Below are positions 24,788 through 33,700 of a stretch of DNA of 36,868 bases, piece by piece. Within the stretch, counting starts at the first letter, position 1. Every line of letters begins with the position of its first letter. The stretch comes from Synergistaceae bacterium. Lineage in GTDB: Bacteria; Synergistota; Synergistia; Synergistales; Aminobacteriaceae. A program made the position numbers and the translations under genes. The notes beneath the pieces were generated by a model. That model made no database searches. It had not been told where the DNA came from and saw only the letters and a program-made list of their open reading frames with translations. The stretch covers positions 1 through 36,868 of the forward strand of contig JAISUL010000101.1 in the NCBI GenBank assembly GCA_031272145.1, read 5' to 3'.

Positions 24788-25605
24788 TTGACGTCCAGAA
24801 CGAGCCCGACCACCGCGGCCTCCCGATCGACCGAGTCGGGGTGCGAAACGTGAGCTACCCGGTGTTCATAGCCGGAGATAGAGCAAACCCAGGGCGCAGC
24901 GCTGATGCAACTTTTTCTATGTCAGTGGCGCTGCCGGCTGAGCGCAGGGGCGTGCACATGAGCCGCTTCATCGAGACGATCGAGGAGTACGCCGCCTCCA
25001 TCTCCCCCGCGTCGGTGAGGGCTATGACCGAGAGTCTGCGCGTGCGTCTCTCCTCCTCCTCCTCCGAGGTCGAGGTGCGCTTCCCCTACTTCGTCCGCAG
25101 GAGGGCGCCCGTGTCGGGGAAGGAGAGCCTCACGCGGCACGACGCAGTATTTAAGGGCACGTCATTTGGGGACTCGTTCGGCCTAATCGCCGGAGTCGAC
25201 GCACACGTCCACACCCTATGCCCCTGCTCAAAGGCCATATCCGAGTTCGGGGCGCACAATCAGAGGGCAGTCGTCCGCATAAGGGTGCAGCCGCCCAACA
25301 CCGATCCGCCGGACCTTTCTGATCTTATTAACGCCGCCGAGCACGCCGCCTCCGCCCCGTTATACTCGCTTATGAAGCGCGAGGACGAGAAGCGCGTGAC
25401 CGAGGCCGCTTACGAGAGGGCGCGCTTCGTGGAGGACGTGGCGCGTGACGTGGCCTTGGCCATGAGCCGCGACGCGCGCGTGGCGTGGTACGACGTAACG
25501 GTCGAGAGCATGGAGAGCATCCACAACCACGACGCCTTCGCGCACATTGCTGGGGGCTCCCTCAAATGGGGTTCCCCCGACGGGGGCGAGGAAAATAGCG
25601 GTTAG
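24784..25605 (+). CDS. folE2: GTP cyclohydrolase FolE2 (type IB), with element-derived tail
   Basis: 273-aa enzyme making dihydroneopterin triphosphate from GTP. LCPCSKAISEFGAHNQR contains the catalytic/metal Cys region of type IB cyclohydrolase, and ESMESIHNHDAFAHI the C-terminal His motif. Start TTG 24784 overlaps the queD stop (TTGA) and has GGGGGGAC upstream. FolE2 can work with metals other than zinc, so its presence, with no FolE in view, suggests zinc-independent pterin synthesis. The last 17 or so residues (GGSLKWGSPDGGEENSG) lie beyond the usual family end and are encoded by palindromic copy G. Confidence 0.93.
   Translation: MIDVQNEPDHRGLPIDRVGVRNVSYPVFIAGDRANPGRSADATFSMSVALPAERRGVHMSRFIETIEEYAASISPASVRAMTESLRVRLSSSSSEVEVRFPYFVRRRAPVSGKESLTRHDAVFKGTSFGDSFGLIAGVDAHVHTLCPCSKAISEFGAHNQRAVVRIRVQPPNTDPPDLSDLINAAEHAASAPLYSLMKREDEKRVTEAAYERARFVEDVARDVALAMSRDARVAWYDVTVESMESIHNHDAFAHIAGGSLKWGSPDGGEENSG
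25552..25590. repeat. GC-rich palindromic element, copy G (3' end of folE2)
   Basis: GGGGGCTCCC, then GGGGTTCCCC, then CCCCCGACGGGGG. It encodes the extra tail of FolE2 and lies just ahead of the next gene's start. Confidence 0.55.
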
Positions 25606-25621
25606 CGACGTTGCGGCGGTT

Positions 25622-26527
25622 TTGAAGAAGACCGTCTATATTTTGGTGGTGGTGCTGCTTGCCCTGTTGGTGGGGCAGGGCTACGTTCTGTGGCTCGCCC
25701 GCTACACGGCTGTGCACCCGGAGGTGGTTCAGGCCACGGCGATGGGATACGTGGAGGAGATGCCGATGGACGGCGCCCTGATATGGGACGAGGCCGTGGT
25801 GCTGGCCCCGCGTGAGGGCGTCCTGACGTACCCGTCGCTGGCGCCGCGCCGCGTGGCCAAGGGGGACGTGATAGCCGCGCTGGACGGCGTGCCTGTGCGA
25901 GCCGCGTATGAGGCGTACTTCACGCCCAAGCTCGACGGGGCGGAGGGCATCTGGGTCTACGCGAAAATCTGGGCTGAACACGATCGCCCCCCCGTGCGCG
26001 ACTCCGCACCCATCGGCGGCGGTGCCGGTTCCTCAAGCCTGCGCGTGCCGGTCGGCGCTCCGCTGGGCAAGCTGGTGCCACAGCCGCAGGACCTGCGCCT
26101 CATAGCCTATCTAGACAGCACCGCGTCGCTCTTGCGCGACGTCAAGGGCGGCTACGTCGAGATAAGGACGCGGGATGACGGCAAAGTCCGGCGTGCCGAG
26201 GTGCGCGCGTTCGACCCCAGCGAGGGCAAGATAAAGGTGTACGTGACTCTGCCGTTCTTCCCGCCGTCGATGCTGAACAGCCGCGAGTTTTCGTGCGTGG
26301 TGATGAGCGGCGAGAAGCAGGGCGTGGCGATCCCGAACTCCGCCGTGATCCTGCGCGACGGCCGCCTGCTGACCCTGATGGTTCAGGGCAACACGGCGAA
26401 GCTTACGGAGGTAGAGGGATTCCCCGCGGACGAGGAGTACTTTTTGGCGACGAAGGGTCTGCCGCTAGGAAGCATGGTGGTGCGCTACGCCGCCTACGCC
26501 GAGGAAGGGGCTGTGATACTGTGGTGA
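25622..26527 (+). CDS. HlyD-like membrane-anchored periplasmic adaptor protein
   Basis: About 301 aa. One N-terminal transmembrane helix (VYILVVVLLALLVGQGYVLWLA), then a region like biotinyl-lipoyl adaptor domains (GALIWDEAVVLAPREGVLTYP, VAKGDVIAAL), and a beta-barrel/membrane-proximal part (GVAIPNSAVILRDGRLLTLMV, GLPLGSMVVRY). This resembles single-anchor HlyD-family proteins of Gram-positive and Synergistete genomes. The start is uncertain: TTG 25622 (MKKTVYIL) has a poor Shine-Dalgarno, and TTG 25547 would overlap folE2 by 59 nt. No partner transporter gene is adjacent. It ends in a GTGA overlap with the Uma2 gene. Confidence 0.7.
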   Translation: MKKTVYILVVVLLALLVGQGYVLWLARYTAVHPEVVQATAMGYVEEMPMDGALIWDEAVVLAPREGVLTYPSLAPRRVAKGDVIAALDGVPVRAAYEAYFTPKLDGAEGIWVYAKIWAEHDRPPVRDSAPIGGGAGSSSLRVPVGAPLGKLVPQPQDLRLIAYLDSTASLLRDVKGGYVEIRTRDDGKVRRAEVRAFDPSEGKIKVYVTLPFFPPSMLNSREFSCVVMSGEKQGVAIPNSAVILRDGRLLTLMVQGNTAKLTEVEGFPADEEYFLATKGLPLGSMVVRYAAYAEEGAVILW

Positions 26528-27180
26528 AGGCAGAAGTTCCGGCAGTGAACGGCGGCGAATCCTACACCTACGGGGACTACAAGACGTGGGGCGACGGACG
26601 CTGGGAGCTGATCGACGGCTCGGCGTTCGACATGTCCCCGTCGCCCGGCGCCGCGCATCAGTCCGTGCACTCCAACCTCATGGCGGCGCTGCTGCCGTAC
26701 TTTATCGGCGCTCCTTGTAGGGTCTTTTCTGCTCCGTTCGACGTGCTGTTCCCCGTCGGCGACCTGTTCCCCCTTGGAGGGGAAAACCCCGACGATATTG
26801 CTACCGTGCTTGAGCCGGACATAATGATACTCTGCGACATGTCCAAGCTGAGGCCGTACGGCATCCTGGGCGCGCCCGACGTCGTGTTCGAGATTTTGTC
26901 CCCGTCGACCTCCGCGCGCGACTTAAACGACAAGCTGCTGGTCTACGAGCGCGGCGGCGTGAAGGAGTACATCGTGGTCGACCCAGACAATAGAATCGTG
27001 ACGGCCTACAGGAGGGGAGACGGCTCCCCTTCGTTTAATACTCGTGCCGTCTATCGTGAAAGCGACATGCTGGATTTCCGCACGTTCCCCGCTCTTAATA
27101 TCCGGCTCGCGAACGTGTTTGACGTGCCAGTTTTCTCACAAACTTTACAAAGGAGAACCAAATGGACTTCAACAAACTGA
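26524..27180 (+). CDS. Uma2-family PD-(D/E)XK nuclease-like protein
   Basis: 218 aa from GTG 26524, overlapping the previous stop (GTGA). Uma2 motifs: [28 protein letters not shown]-x2-V near 56, the acidic PD in VLEPDIMIL, then [20 protein letters not shown] and [10 protein letters not shown] with the catalytic Glu/Lys pattern. Uma2 proteins are abundant in cyanobacteria and some anaerobes; their role is not settled. Two palindrome-like pieces lie in frame: TTCCCCCTTGGAGGGGAA (26768-26785, encoding FPLGG) and GGGGAGACGGCTCCCC (27015-27030, encoding RRGDGSPS). The stop overlaps the clpB start by 19 nt, so the clpB Shine-Dalgarno is inside this gene. Confidence 0.85.
   Translation: MKAEVPAVNGGESYTYGDYKTWGDGRWELIDGSAFDMSPSPGAAHQSVHSNLMAALLPYFIGAPCRVFSAPFDVLFPVGDLFPLGGENPDDIATVLEPDIMILCDMSKLRPYGILGAPDVVFEILSPSTSARDLNDKLLVYERGGVKEYIVVDPDNRIVTAYRRGDGSPSFNTRAVYRESDMLDFRTFPALNIRLANVFDVPVFSQTLQRRTKWTSTN
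26768..26792. repeat. GC-rich palindromic element, copy H (inside Uma2 gene)
   Basis: TTCCCC-CTTGGA-GGGGAA is a perfect inverted repeat, followed by AACCCC. It encodes FPLGGENP at a place where relatives have a short acidic loop before the EPDI motif. Confidence 0.5.
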
Positions 27181-29768
27181 CTCGGAAGAGCCAAGAGGCC
27201 GTGTCCGAGGCGCAGAGCATCGCGGTCTCTTACAAAAACCAGGAGGTGGATGTGGAGCACCTGCTGCTAGCCCTCCTGCGCGACGAAAACGGCCTTGTAC
27301 CGCGCATGCTGGAGCGCATGAACGTGGAGCTTCCTGCCCTGACCCGCCTGGTCGAGGACGAGCTATCCCGCAGGCCAAAGGTCTCCGGCGGCGGGGTCGA
27401 GGCCGGACGGGTGTACGTCACGCAGCGCCTAAACGCCCTGCTCGCCCGCGCCGAGGAGAAGGCCAAGGGGCTCAAGGACGAGTACGTCTCGGTCGAGCAC
27501 CTGTTCATGGCCATGCTGGACGAGGGAACGGGGACGAACCTCGGAAAAATTCTCTCCCGCCTCGGCCTGACGTCGGAGCGCTTCTTGAAGGCCCTGACCG
27601 AGGTGCGGGGCTCGCAGCGCGTCCAGAGCGCCGACCCGGAGGCGACGTACGAGGCCCTCGAGAAGTACGGGCGCGACCTCGTCAGCATGGCGCGCGACAA
27701 CAAGCTCGACCCGGTGATAGGCCGCGACGAGGAGGTACGCCGTGTCGTGCGCATCCTGAGCCGCAAGACCAAGAACAACCCAGTCCTGATAGGCGACCCC
27801 GGCGTGGGCAAGACCGCGATCGTCGAGGGCCTGGCCCAGAGGATCGTCCGCGGCGACGTTCCGGAGGGCTTGAAGGACCGCACCGTGTTCGCGCTCGACA
27901 TGGGCGCGCTCGTCGCGGGGGCGAAGTTCCGCGGCGAGTTCGCGGAGCGCCTGAAGGCCGTGCTAAACGAGGTCAAACAGAGCGACGGAAGGATAATACT
28001 TTTCATCGACGAGCTCCACACGATAGTGGGAGCCGGGGCCGCCGAGGGCGCGGTGGACGCCGGCAACATGCTGAAGCCCATGCTCGCGCGCGGCGAGCTC
28101 CACTGCATCGGCGCGACCACCGTGAACGAGTACCGCAAGTACATCGAGAAGGACGCGGCCCTGGCGCGGCGCTTCCAGCCGGTTCAGGTCGAGCAGCCGA
28201 GCGTGGAGGACACCATCTCGATCCTGCGCGGCATACGCGAGAAGCTGGAGGTGCACCACGGCGTCAAGATACGAGACAACGCCTTGGTGGCCGCCGCCGT
28301 TCTGTCGAACCGCTACATCACCGACCGCTTCCTCCCCGACAAGGCCATCGACTTGGTGGACGAGGCCTGCGCGATGATCCGCACCGAGATAGACTCGCTG
28401 CCGACGGAACTGGACGCCGCGTCGCGCCGCGTCATGCAGCTTGAAATAGAGGAAAAGGCCCTGACCAAGGAGGGGGACACCTCGTCGCAGGAGAGGCTTG
28501 ACGCGCTGCGCCGGGAGCTTCAGGAGGCGCGCACCGAGGCCGACGCCCTGCGGGCCCGCTACGAGGCCGAGAAGGGGGCCATCTCCGGCATCAGAGGGCT
28601 GCGCGTCGAGATAGACGACGTGAAGGCGCAGATCGCCAAGGCCGAGCAGGAGTACGATCTGAACAAGGTGGCGGAGCTCCGCTACGGCAGGCTCCAGAAG
28701 CTTGAGGAGGAGCTCCGGGTTAAAGAGGACGAGGCGAAAAGCGCAGGCAGCACCGGGGGAAAGCTTCTTCGTGAGGAGGTCACGGAGCAGGAGATCGCCG
28801 ACATCATAAGCCGCTGGACTGGCATACCGGTGACGAGGCTGGTCGAGGGCGAGCGGGAGAAGCTGCTCAATCTGGACTCGATACTGCACAGGCGCGTGGT
28901 TGGGCAGGACGAGGCGGTTGACCTCGTGGCCGACGCAGTGCTTCGCGCGCGCAGCGGCATAAAGGACCCGCGCCGCCCGATAGGGTCGTTCATATTTTTG
29001 GGCCCGACCGGCGTGGGCAAGACCGAGCTTGCCAAGGCGCTTGCCGAGGCGCTTTTCGACAGCGAGGAGAACCTGATACGCCTTGACATGTCCGAGTACA
29101 TGGAGAAGCACTCCGTCTCGCGTCTGGTCGGCTCGCCCCCGGGCTACGTGGGGTACGAGGAGGGAGGCCAGCTCACCGAGGCCGTCAGGCGCCGCCCCTA
29201 CTCGGTCATCCTGTTCGACGAGGTGGAGAAGGCACACCCTGACGTGTTCAACATCCTGCTGCAGGTTCTGGACGACGGGAGGATAACGGACAGCCAGGGT
29301 CACGTGGTGGACTTCAAGAACACCGTGGTGATCATGACGAGCAACATCGGCGCTGCCACGCTTCTGGAGGGCATCACGCCGGACGGAGAGGTCACGGAGG
29401 AGGCAAGGAAGAGCGTGATGGACGCGCTGCGCTCGTCGTTCCGCCCCGAGTTTCTGAACCGCGTGGACGACGTGGTGCTGTTCAAGCCGCTGCGCAAGGA
29501 CGAGATTCGGGACATAGTGCGGCTCTTGCTGAAGGGACTTTCCGATCGTCTGGCCGACCGTAGGATAACTCTGACGTTCGACGCCGCCGCGGTGGACTTC
29601 ATAGCGGACGCCGACTACGACCCGGTGTACGGGGCCCGGCCGCTGAAGCGCTACATCGTGCGCAACGTGGAGACGAAGCTGGCGCGCCGGCTTGTGTCGG
29701 ATAACATCCCCGACGGCACCGAGGTCAAAGTCGGGGTGAACAACGGCGAACTGACGGTCACAGTATAA
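27162..29768 (+). CDS. clpB: ATP-dependent disaggregase ClpB
   Basis: 868-aa AAA+ chaperone that pulls proteins out of aggregates together with DnaK. N-terminal repeat domain (1-145), NBD1 with [13 protein letters not shown] and [20 protein letters not shown], the long middle coiled coil (about 400-525, the ClpB hallmark absent from ClpA), NBD2 with [39 protein letters not shown], and the C-terminal domain ending [15 protein letters not shown] 27162 has AAAGGAGA upstream. Last gene of the dnaX-clpB run, followed by a terminator. No sigma-32 or CIRCE-type site was recognised nearby. Confidence 0.97.
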   Translation: MDFNKLTRKSQEAVSEAQSIAVSYKNQEVDVEHLLLALLRDENGLVPRMLERMNVELPALTRLVEDELSRRPKVSGGGVEAGRVYVTQRLNALLARAEEKAKGLKDEYVSVEHLFMAMLDEGTGTNLGKILSRLGLTSERFLKALTEVRGSQRVQSADPEATYEALEKYGRDLVSMARDNKLDPVIGRDEEVRRVVRILSRKTKNNPVLIGDPGVGKTAIVEGLAQRIVRGDVPEGLKDRTVFALDMGALVAGAKFRGEFAERLKAVLNEVKQSDGRIILFIDELHTIVGAGAAEGAVDAGNMLKPMLARGELHCIGATTVNEYRKYIEKDAALARRFQPVQVEQPSVEDTISILRGIREKLEVHHGVKIRDNALVAAAVLSNRYITDRFLPDKAIDLVDEACAMIRTEIDSLPTELDAASRRVMQLEIEEKALTKEGDTSSQERLDALRRELQEARTEADALRARYEAEKGAISGIRGLRVEIDDVKAQIAKAEQEYDLNKVAELRYGRLQKLEEELRVKEDEAKSAGSTGGKLLREEVTEQEIADIISRWTGIPVTRLVEGEREKLLNLDSILHRRVVGQDEAVDLVADAVLRARSGIKDPRRPIGSFIFLGPTGVGKTELAKALAEALFDSEENLIRLDMSEYMEKHSVSRLVGSPPGYVGYEEGGQLTEAVRRRPYSVILFDEVEKAHPDVFNILLQVLDDGRITDSQGHVVDFKNTVVIMTSNIGAATLLEGITPDGEVTEEARKSVMDALRSSFRPEFLNRVDDVVLFKPLRKDEIRDIVRLLLKGLSDRLADRRITLTFDAAAVDFIADADYDPVYGARPLKRYIVRNVETKLARRLVSDNIPDGTEVKVGVNNGELTVTV

Positions 29769-29770
29769 GG

Positions 29771-29823
29771 AAGGCGGGGGTTTTACCAGCCCCCAGCCCC
29801 CCGCCTCCGCCCCCCGCCTTTTC
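29771..29823. terminator. Terminator after clpB, shared with the leftward small gene
   Basis: AAGGCGGGGG pairs with CCCCCGCCTT, followed by TT on the + strand; C-rich interior. The end of the leftward small gene abuts it. Confidence 0.8.
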
Positions 29824-30061
29824 AGCGCGGCGTCCCGCTCAATCCGAAGAGCGTGCGGTTCACCTGGTCTAGGTCGCTCCTCACCAGCGCGATCTGTCCG
29901 CCGAGGTCACTCTTCACCAGCGCCAAATCGCTGCTTAACGAGTCGACCTTGCGGTCTATGGCGTTGATCTTCGGGCTGAAGATCGCCCACATAGCGCCCA
30001 CGGTGGCGACGAACTGGATGACCGGCACCCCGAACTGCTTCAGTACCTCCATTGCCTCCAT
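29822..30061 (-). CDS. Small membrane/coiled-coil protein
   Basis: 79 aa from ATG 30061 (MEAMEVLKQFG); ATG 30079 would add six residues but its first codons include TATAATG, which looks like a -10 box, so the message may be nearly leaderless. One hydrophobic helix (about 12-28, VIQFVATVGAMWAIF) followed by heptads IDRKVDSLSSDLALVKSDL-GGQIALVRSDLDQVN, whose V-x-S-D-L pattern repeats. Such short TM-plus-coil proteins occur among phage holins and small membrane organisers; I cannot assign it. A degenerate relative lies at 30417-30542. Confidence 0.6.
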   Translation of the reverse strand: MEAMEVLKQFGVPVIQFVATVGAMWAIFSPKINAIDRKVDSLSSDLALVKSDLGGQIALVRSDLDQVNRTLFGLSGTPR

Positions 30062-30090
30062 AGTGCCCACATTATACATCTACATCTATA

Positions 30091-30420
30091 TCATCGTCGC
30101 TGGGGCGCAAGCGCGCGGCAGAGCGTGACGCTGCCGGCGCGGGTGGACGCGGTTAGGGTTACGCGGACCAGCCCGTTCTCGCCGTTCTCGACGTGCCAGT
30201 CGAACGAGGCGCTGGGCATGAACCTAGGCATAGAGTCGAGTGCCTCCACGGACGCCCTGTTGAGCCACCACTCGGCGTAGGAGGCGGCCCGCACCTTCTC
30301 GCGCGTCTGAAACTCCGTCAGCACCATCGAGGCGAACGCCTCGATCACAATCGGAGCGCACGCCGCGAAGATCGCCAGGGCGACGGCCGTCTCCAGCATG
30401 GCATACCCCCGCCTTTTCAA
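30091..30420 (-). CDS. Prepilin-type N-terminal cleavage/methylation protein
   Basis: 109 aa from TTG 30420 with GAGGTG about 8 nt upstream. MKRRGYAMLETAVALAIFAA has the type IV prepilin motif: a short basic leader, Gly at -1, aromatic residue at +1, Glu at +5, then a hydrophobic helix. The rest (about 75 residues, EFQTREKVRAASYAEWWLNR, VENGENGLVRVTLTAS) fits a minor pseudopilin. No prepilin peptidase or secretion ATPase is in the window, so it is an orphan here. Its TTG overlaps the stop of the upstream 41-codon ORF (TTGA). Confidence 0.7.
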   Translation of the reverse strand: MKRRGYAMLETAVALAIFAACAPIVIEAFASMVLTEFQTREKVRAASYAEWWLNRASVEALDSMPRFMPSASFDWHVENGENGLVRVTLTASTRAGSVTLCRALAPQRR

Positions 30421-30542
30421 CGCGACACCTCGCTCGGCCTTGCGAGCGCGCAGCTCACATGGCCGGCCTCGCCGCTCAACGAGTCGACCTCGCGGCCTAC
30501 GGCGCCAATCCTCGAGCCGAAGACCATCCACATGACGACCAT
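30417..30542 (-). CDS. 41-aa ORF, degenerate paralogue of the small coiled-coil gene
   Basis: MVVMWMVFGSRIGAVGREVD followed by SLSG parallels MWAIFSPKINAIDRKVDSLS in the gene at 29822-30061; the DNA identity is clear over about 70 nt. It has a strong AGGAGG eight bases before ATG 30542, and its stop overlaps the prepilin start, so it may serve as a coupling leader even if the protein has lost function. Its second half (HVSCALARPSEVSR) no longer resembles the coiled coil. It may be a pseudogene. Confidence 0.5.
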   Translation of the reverse strand: MVVMWMVFGSRIGAVGREVDSLSGEAGHVSCALARPSEVSR

Positions 30543-30629
30543 ATCGTTCCCCTCCTCAGGGTCAGAGTGGCCTCAGTGTACCACGGACAATCGCCACCGC
30601 TTCGATCGAAATTAAGCTGCCCTACCCCC

Positions 30630-30658
30630 TTGCCAAAAACGCGAGCGCGTGCTATAGT
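30630..30658 (+). promoter_or_regulatory. Sigma-70-type promoter of the 1263-aa surface protein
   Basis: TTGCCA (30630-30635), 17-nt spacer, TATAGT (30653-30658) with a TGC extension. Predicted start near 30665; AGGAGG at 30702-30707 precedes ATG 30716. Confidence 0.8.
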
Positions 30659-30715
30659 GCATCCAATAAATTTTTGGCAGCTTTCTATCTCACTTGAGGC
30701 CAGGAGGTACAAAAT

Positions 30716-33700
30716 ATGTTGCGTACCATGAAGCACCACCCGACGCCCCCGTGCGTCGGCCGACTCGTTCCCCGACTCCGAGACGGCAGTCCTGCCGTCG
30801 CGCCGCTTCTGCTCGTCTTAGCCCTAACGCTGTGCGCCATCTTGCCCACCCCAACAGCCGAGGCGAGCAGCGTGGAGCAGCTGCCCTGTGGCCTCACCAT
30901 ATCGAGCGCAGCGGAGCTCTCGTCCGCTCACTACTCCTACACCGCCGGCAGCCCGGGCGTCCTGACCATCAAGAGCGCGACCCCGGTGACCATCTCCGGC
31001 GCCACCACCGCCGCGTACATCGTTGTGGACCCGACCAGCGGCAGCGCTGACGTCACCCTAGACGGCGTCAACATAGACCTAACCGGTCAGTCGATCCCAG
31101 TCTTTCGGCTTAATCTGGGGAAGAAATCATATCTGACTTTGTTAGGGGACAACAGGCTAAAGGGCGGCGGCCCCTCGGGCCAGATGGTGTACGATGGGAT
31201 TTGGCTGCAATCCGGCCAACTAGGTGCAGGTACGGAAACGGAACTGCACATCAGAGGTGCGGGTTCGTTGTACGCCTATGGCAATAGTGCTGCCGGCATC
31301 GGCGGCCCTGGTACCGTCACTATCACGAGCGGCGTCATCAGCGCCGATGGTACCGGTACATACGGCCAAGGCGTTAATACCGACGCGTTCACCCTGAACG
31401 GCAATGCCGTCCTGTACGCTAAAAGCGTTGGCGGGATTAAAACGCTCACCAAGGGCGTTCTGTTCACCGGCACGTCCGGCTACGTCTACGGGACGGGCGT
31501 AACGATCTCCTCGTACGATCTGACCGTGCCGGCCGGCTACACCCTCACGGTGTCGAATGACCTGACGATCGGCGAGGGGTGCTCGCTGGTCAACAACAAC
31601 GACGTCAACGTCAACGCCGGCGGGACGATAAACAACTATGGGACTATTGCCAACGCCGCCGATAGCCAGATCGAGGTCAACCCTGGGGGGCAGATCGATA
31701 ACCGCGGCAGGATCGACGACTATGGCACGATTCACACCTACGAGACTGGGAGAATCACGAATCGCCGTCTCGACGGACAGATATACATCTATAATCCTCC
31801 ATACGGCGGGATAATCATCAGCGACGGTAGTCTGCACAACGAGTACCAGTACAGCCTCGTCGACGGTGTCTACGCTAACATCTTCAGCGGAGACGCGGGA
31901 GTCGACGGCGAGGTGATCGCTGCGCCCCTGATTCTGACCGAGCCCGACCTTCCCGACGGCACGGTGAGAGTACCGTACTCCGCGCCTCTGACCGCCGGCG
32001 GCAACGGGACGATGACATGGGAGAGGGTGTCCGAGGCCACTTCCCTTCCGGGCGGCCTTGCCCTTGAGCAGGCGGAGGAGTTCTGGGTAATCTCTGGTGA
32101 TCCCACTACGGAGGGCACATTCTCCTTCACCCTCTCGGTGAACAACGAAATAAACTCCTACCCCGACGAGCGCGACTTCACACTCACCATACTCCCCCCG
32201 CTCTCCTCGCCGGACTTCGTAACGAATAGCGCCCTCGCTCAGGCTTGGGTTGGAGAGAACTACGAGGCAGTTATCGAGGCGATCGGCAATCCAGCGCCGA
32301 CCCTGAGCCTAACCAGCGGTACCCTTCCGGCGGGCTTGGTCTTCACATCGGGGGACGGAAAAATCTCCGGCACTCCGTCAGAGCCCGGCCTGTTCGAGAT
32401 CACGATCAAGGCGGAGAACACGGTAGGCCAGGCCGATAAGACGTTCACCCTAGAAGTGCGGAAGGCGCCCACTGTGATAACGCCAGCCGTTGGAGAGCTC
32501 GAACACGCCACGAAAGGCTCCGACTACTCCGTGACCTTCTCAGCCGACAGCTACCCGGCGCCGACGTCGTGGAGCCTAACCGGCTCTCTGCCGGACGGCT
32601 TGGCCTTCGCGGACGGGACGCTCTCCGGCACGCCGAAGGATTCCGGGGTGTTCAGCTTCTCGGTGACGGCTTCGCTCGGCGAGGCCCCCAGCGTCACGTC
32701 GAATTTAACCCTCGAGGTGTACGAGGCGCCGTCGTCGATACTTCCCGTCAATATGCCGGATGGCACGGTCGGGAAGGAGTACCCCGATACCCACCTGACG
32801 GTGGAGCCCGGTTACCCTGAGTCGATTAGCTGGACACGGAGCGGCACCATCCCGCCAGGTCTGGCTCTCTCGGAGGGCGGAGTCATCTCTGGCACGCCGA
32901 CCGCGGCGGGGACGTTCAACTTCACGGTTACCGCTACGAACACCGCTGGTAGTGCTCATCAGGGCCTCACGATCATCGTTGAGGCCACCACTCCGGGTGC
33001 TCCGACGATCGGCACCGCCGTGCCTGGCGACGGGACGGCTACCGTTTCCTTCACCGCTCCGGAGTTCACCGGCGGCTCACCGATAACTGGCTATAGCGTG
33101 TACACGTCCGATGACGCTAGGGTGGGCGAGGGCACCAGTTCGCCCATCACCGTCCGCTCTTTGACGAACGGCACGTCCTACCGGTTCAAGGTTAGGGCGG
33201 AAAACGAGAGCAAAAAAGAAGGCGCGTTTTCGGCTCTGTCGAACGTGGTCACGCCCGTTGCCGCTGTGGTGCCTGTGAAGCCCGTGATAGGCGGCACAGG
33301 CGAGCTCCCGCTCGCCACGCTGGGCAGGCAGTACTTCGTGTCGCTCGACATAACGGGCAGTCCAACGCCGACGGTCGCGCTGCTTAAGGGCACGCTGCCG
33401 CCTGGCCTGACGCTCTCGGAAAATGGGGTTATCTCCGGCACGCCGACCACCGCAGGGGCGTTCAGCTTCACGGTTAACGCCGAGAACGCCGGCGGCTCGG
33501 TCTCGAAGGACTTCACCCTCACCGTCGCGACCGTCCCCAACGCCTCTATGGACGTGACAGCGACGGCATCGGCAGATGGGAGCGTGGTGATTGAGTTCAC
33601 CCCGCCGCTCGGCACGGGCGGCAGTGAGGTCTTGTTCTACACCGTCACGCCCTACCCGTACAGCAACGGCGTGCGCGGCGACCCTAAACCTGGGGTTGTC

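Noticed and set aside
30061-30079. ATG 30079 as the start of the small coiled-coil gene
   Set aside because: Its first codons contain TATAATG, better explained as a -10 box; the ATG at 30061 is preferred, though neither has a good Shine-Dalgarno.
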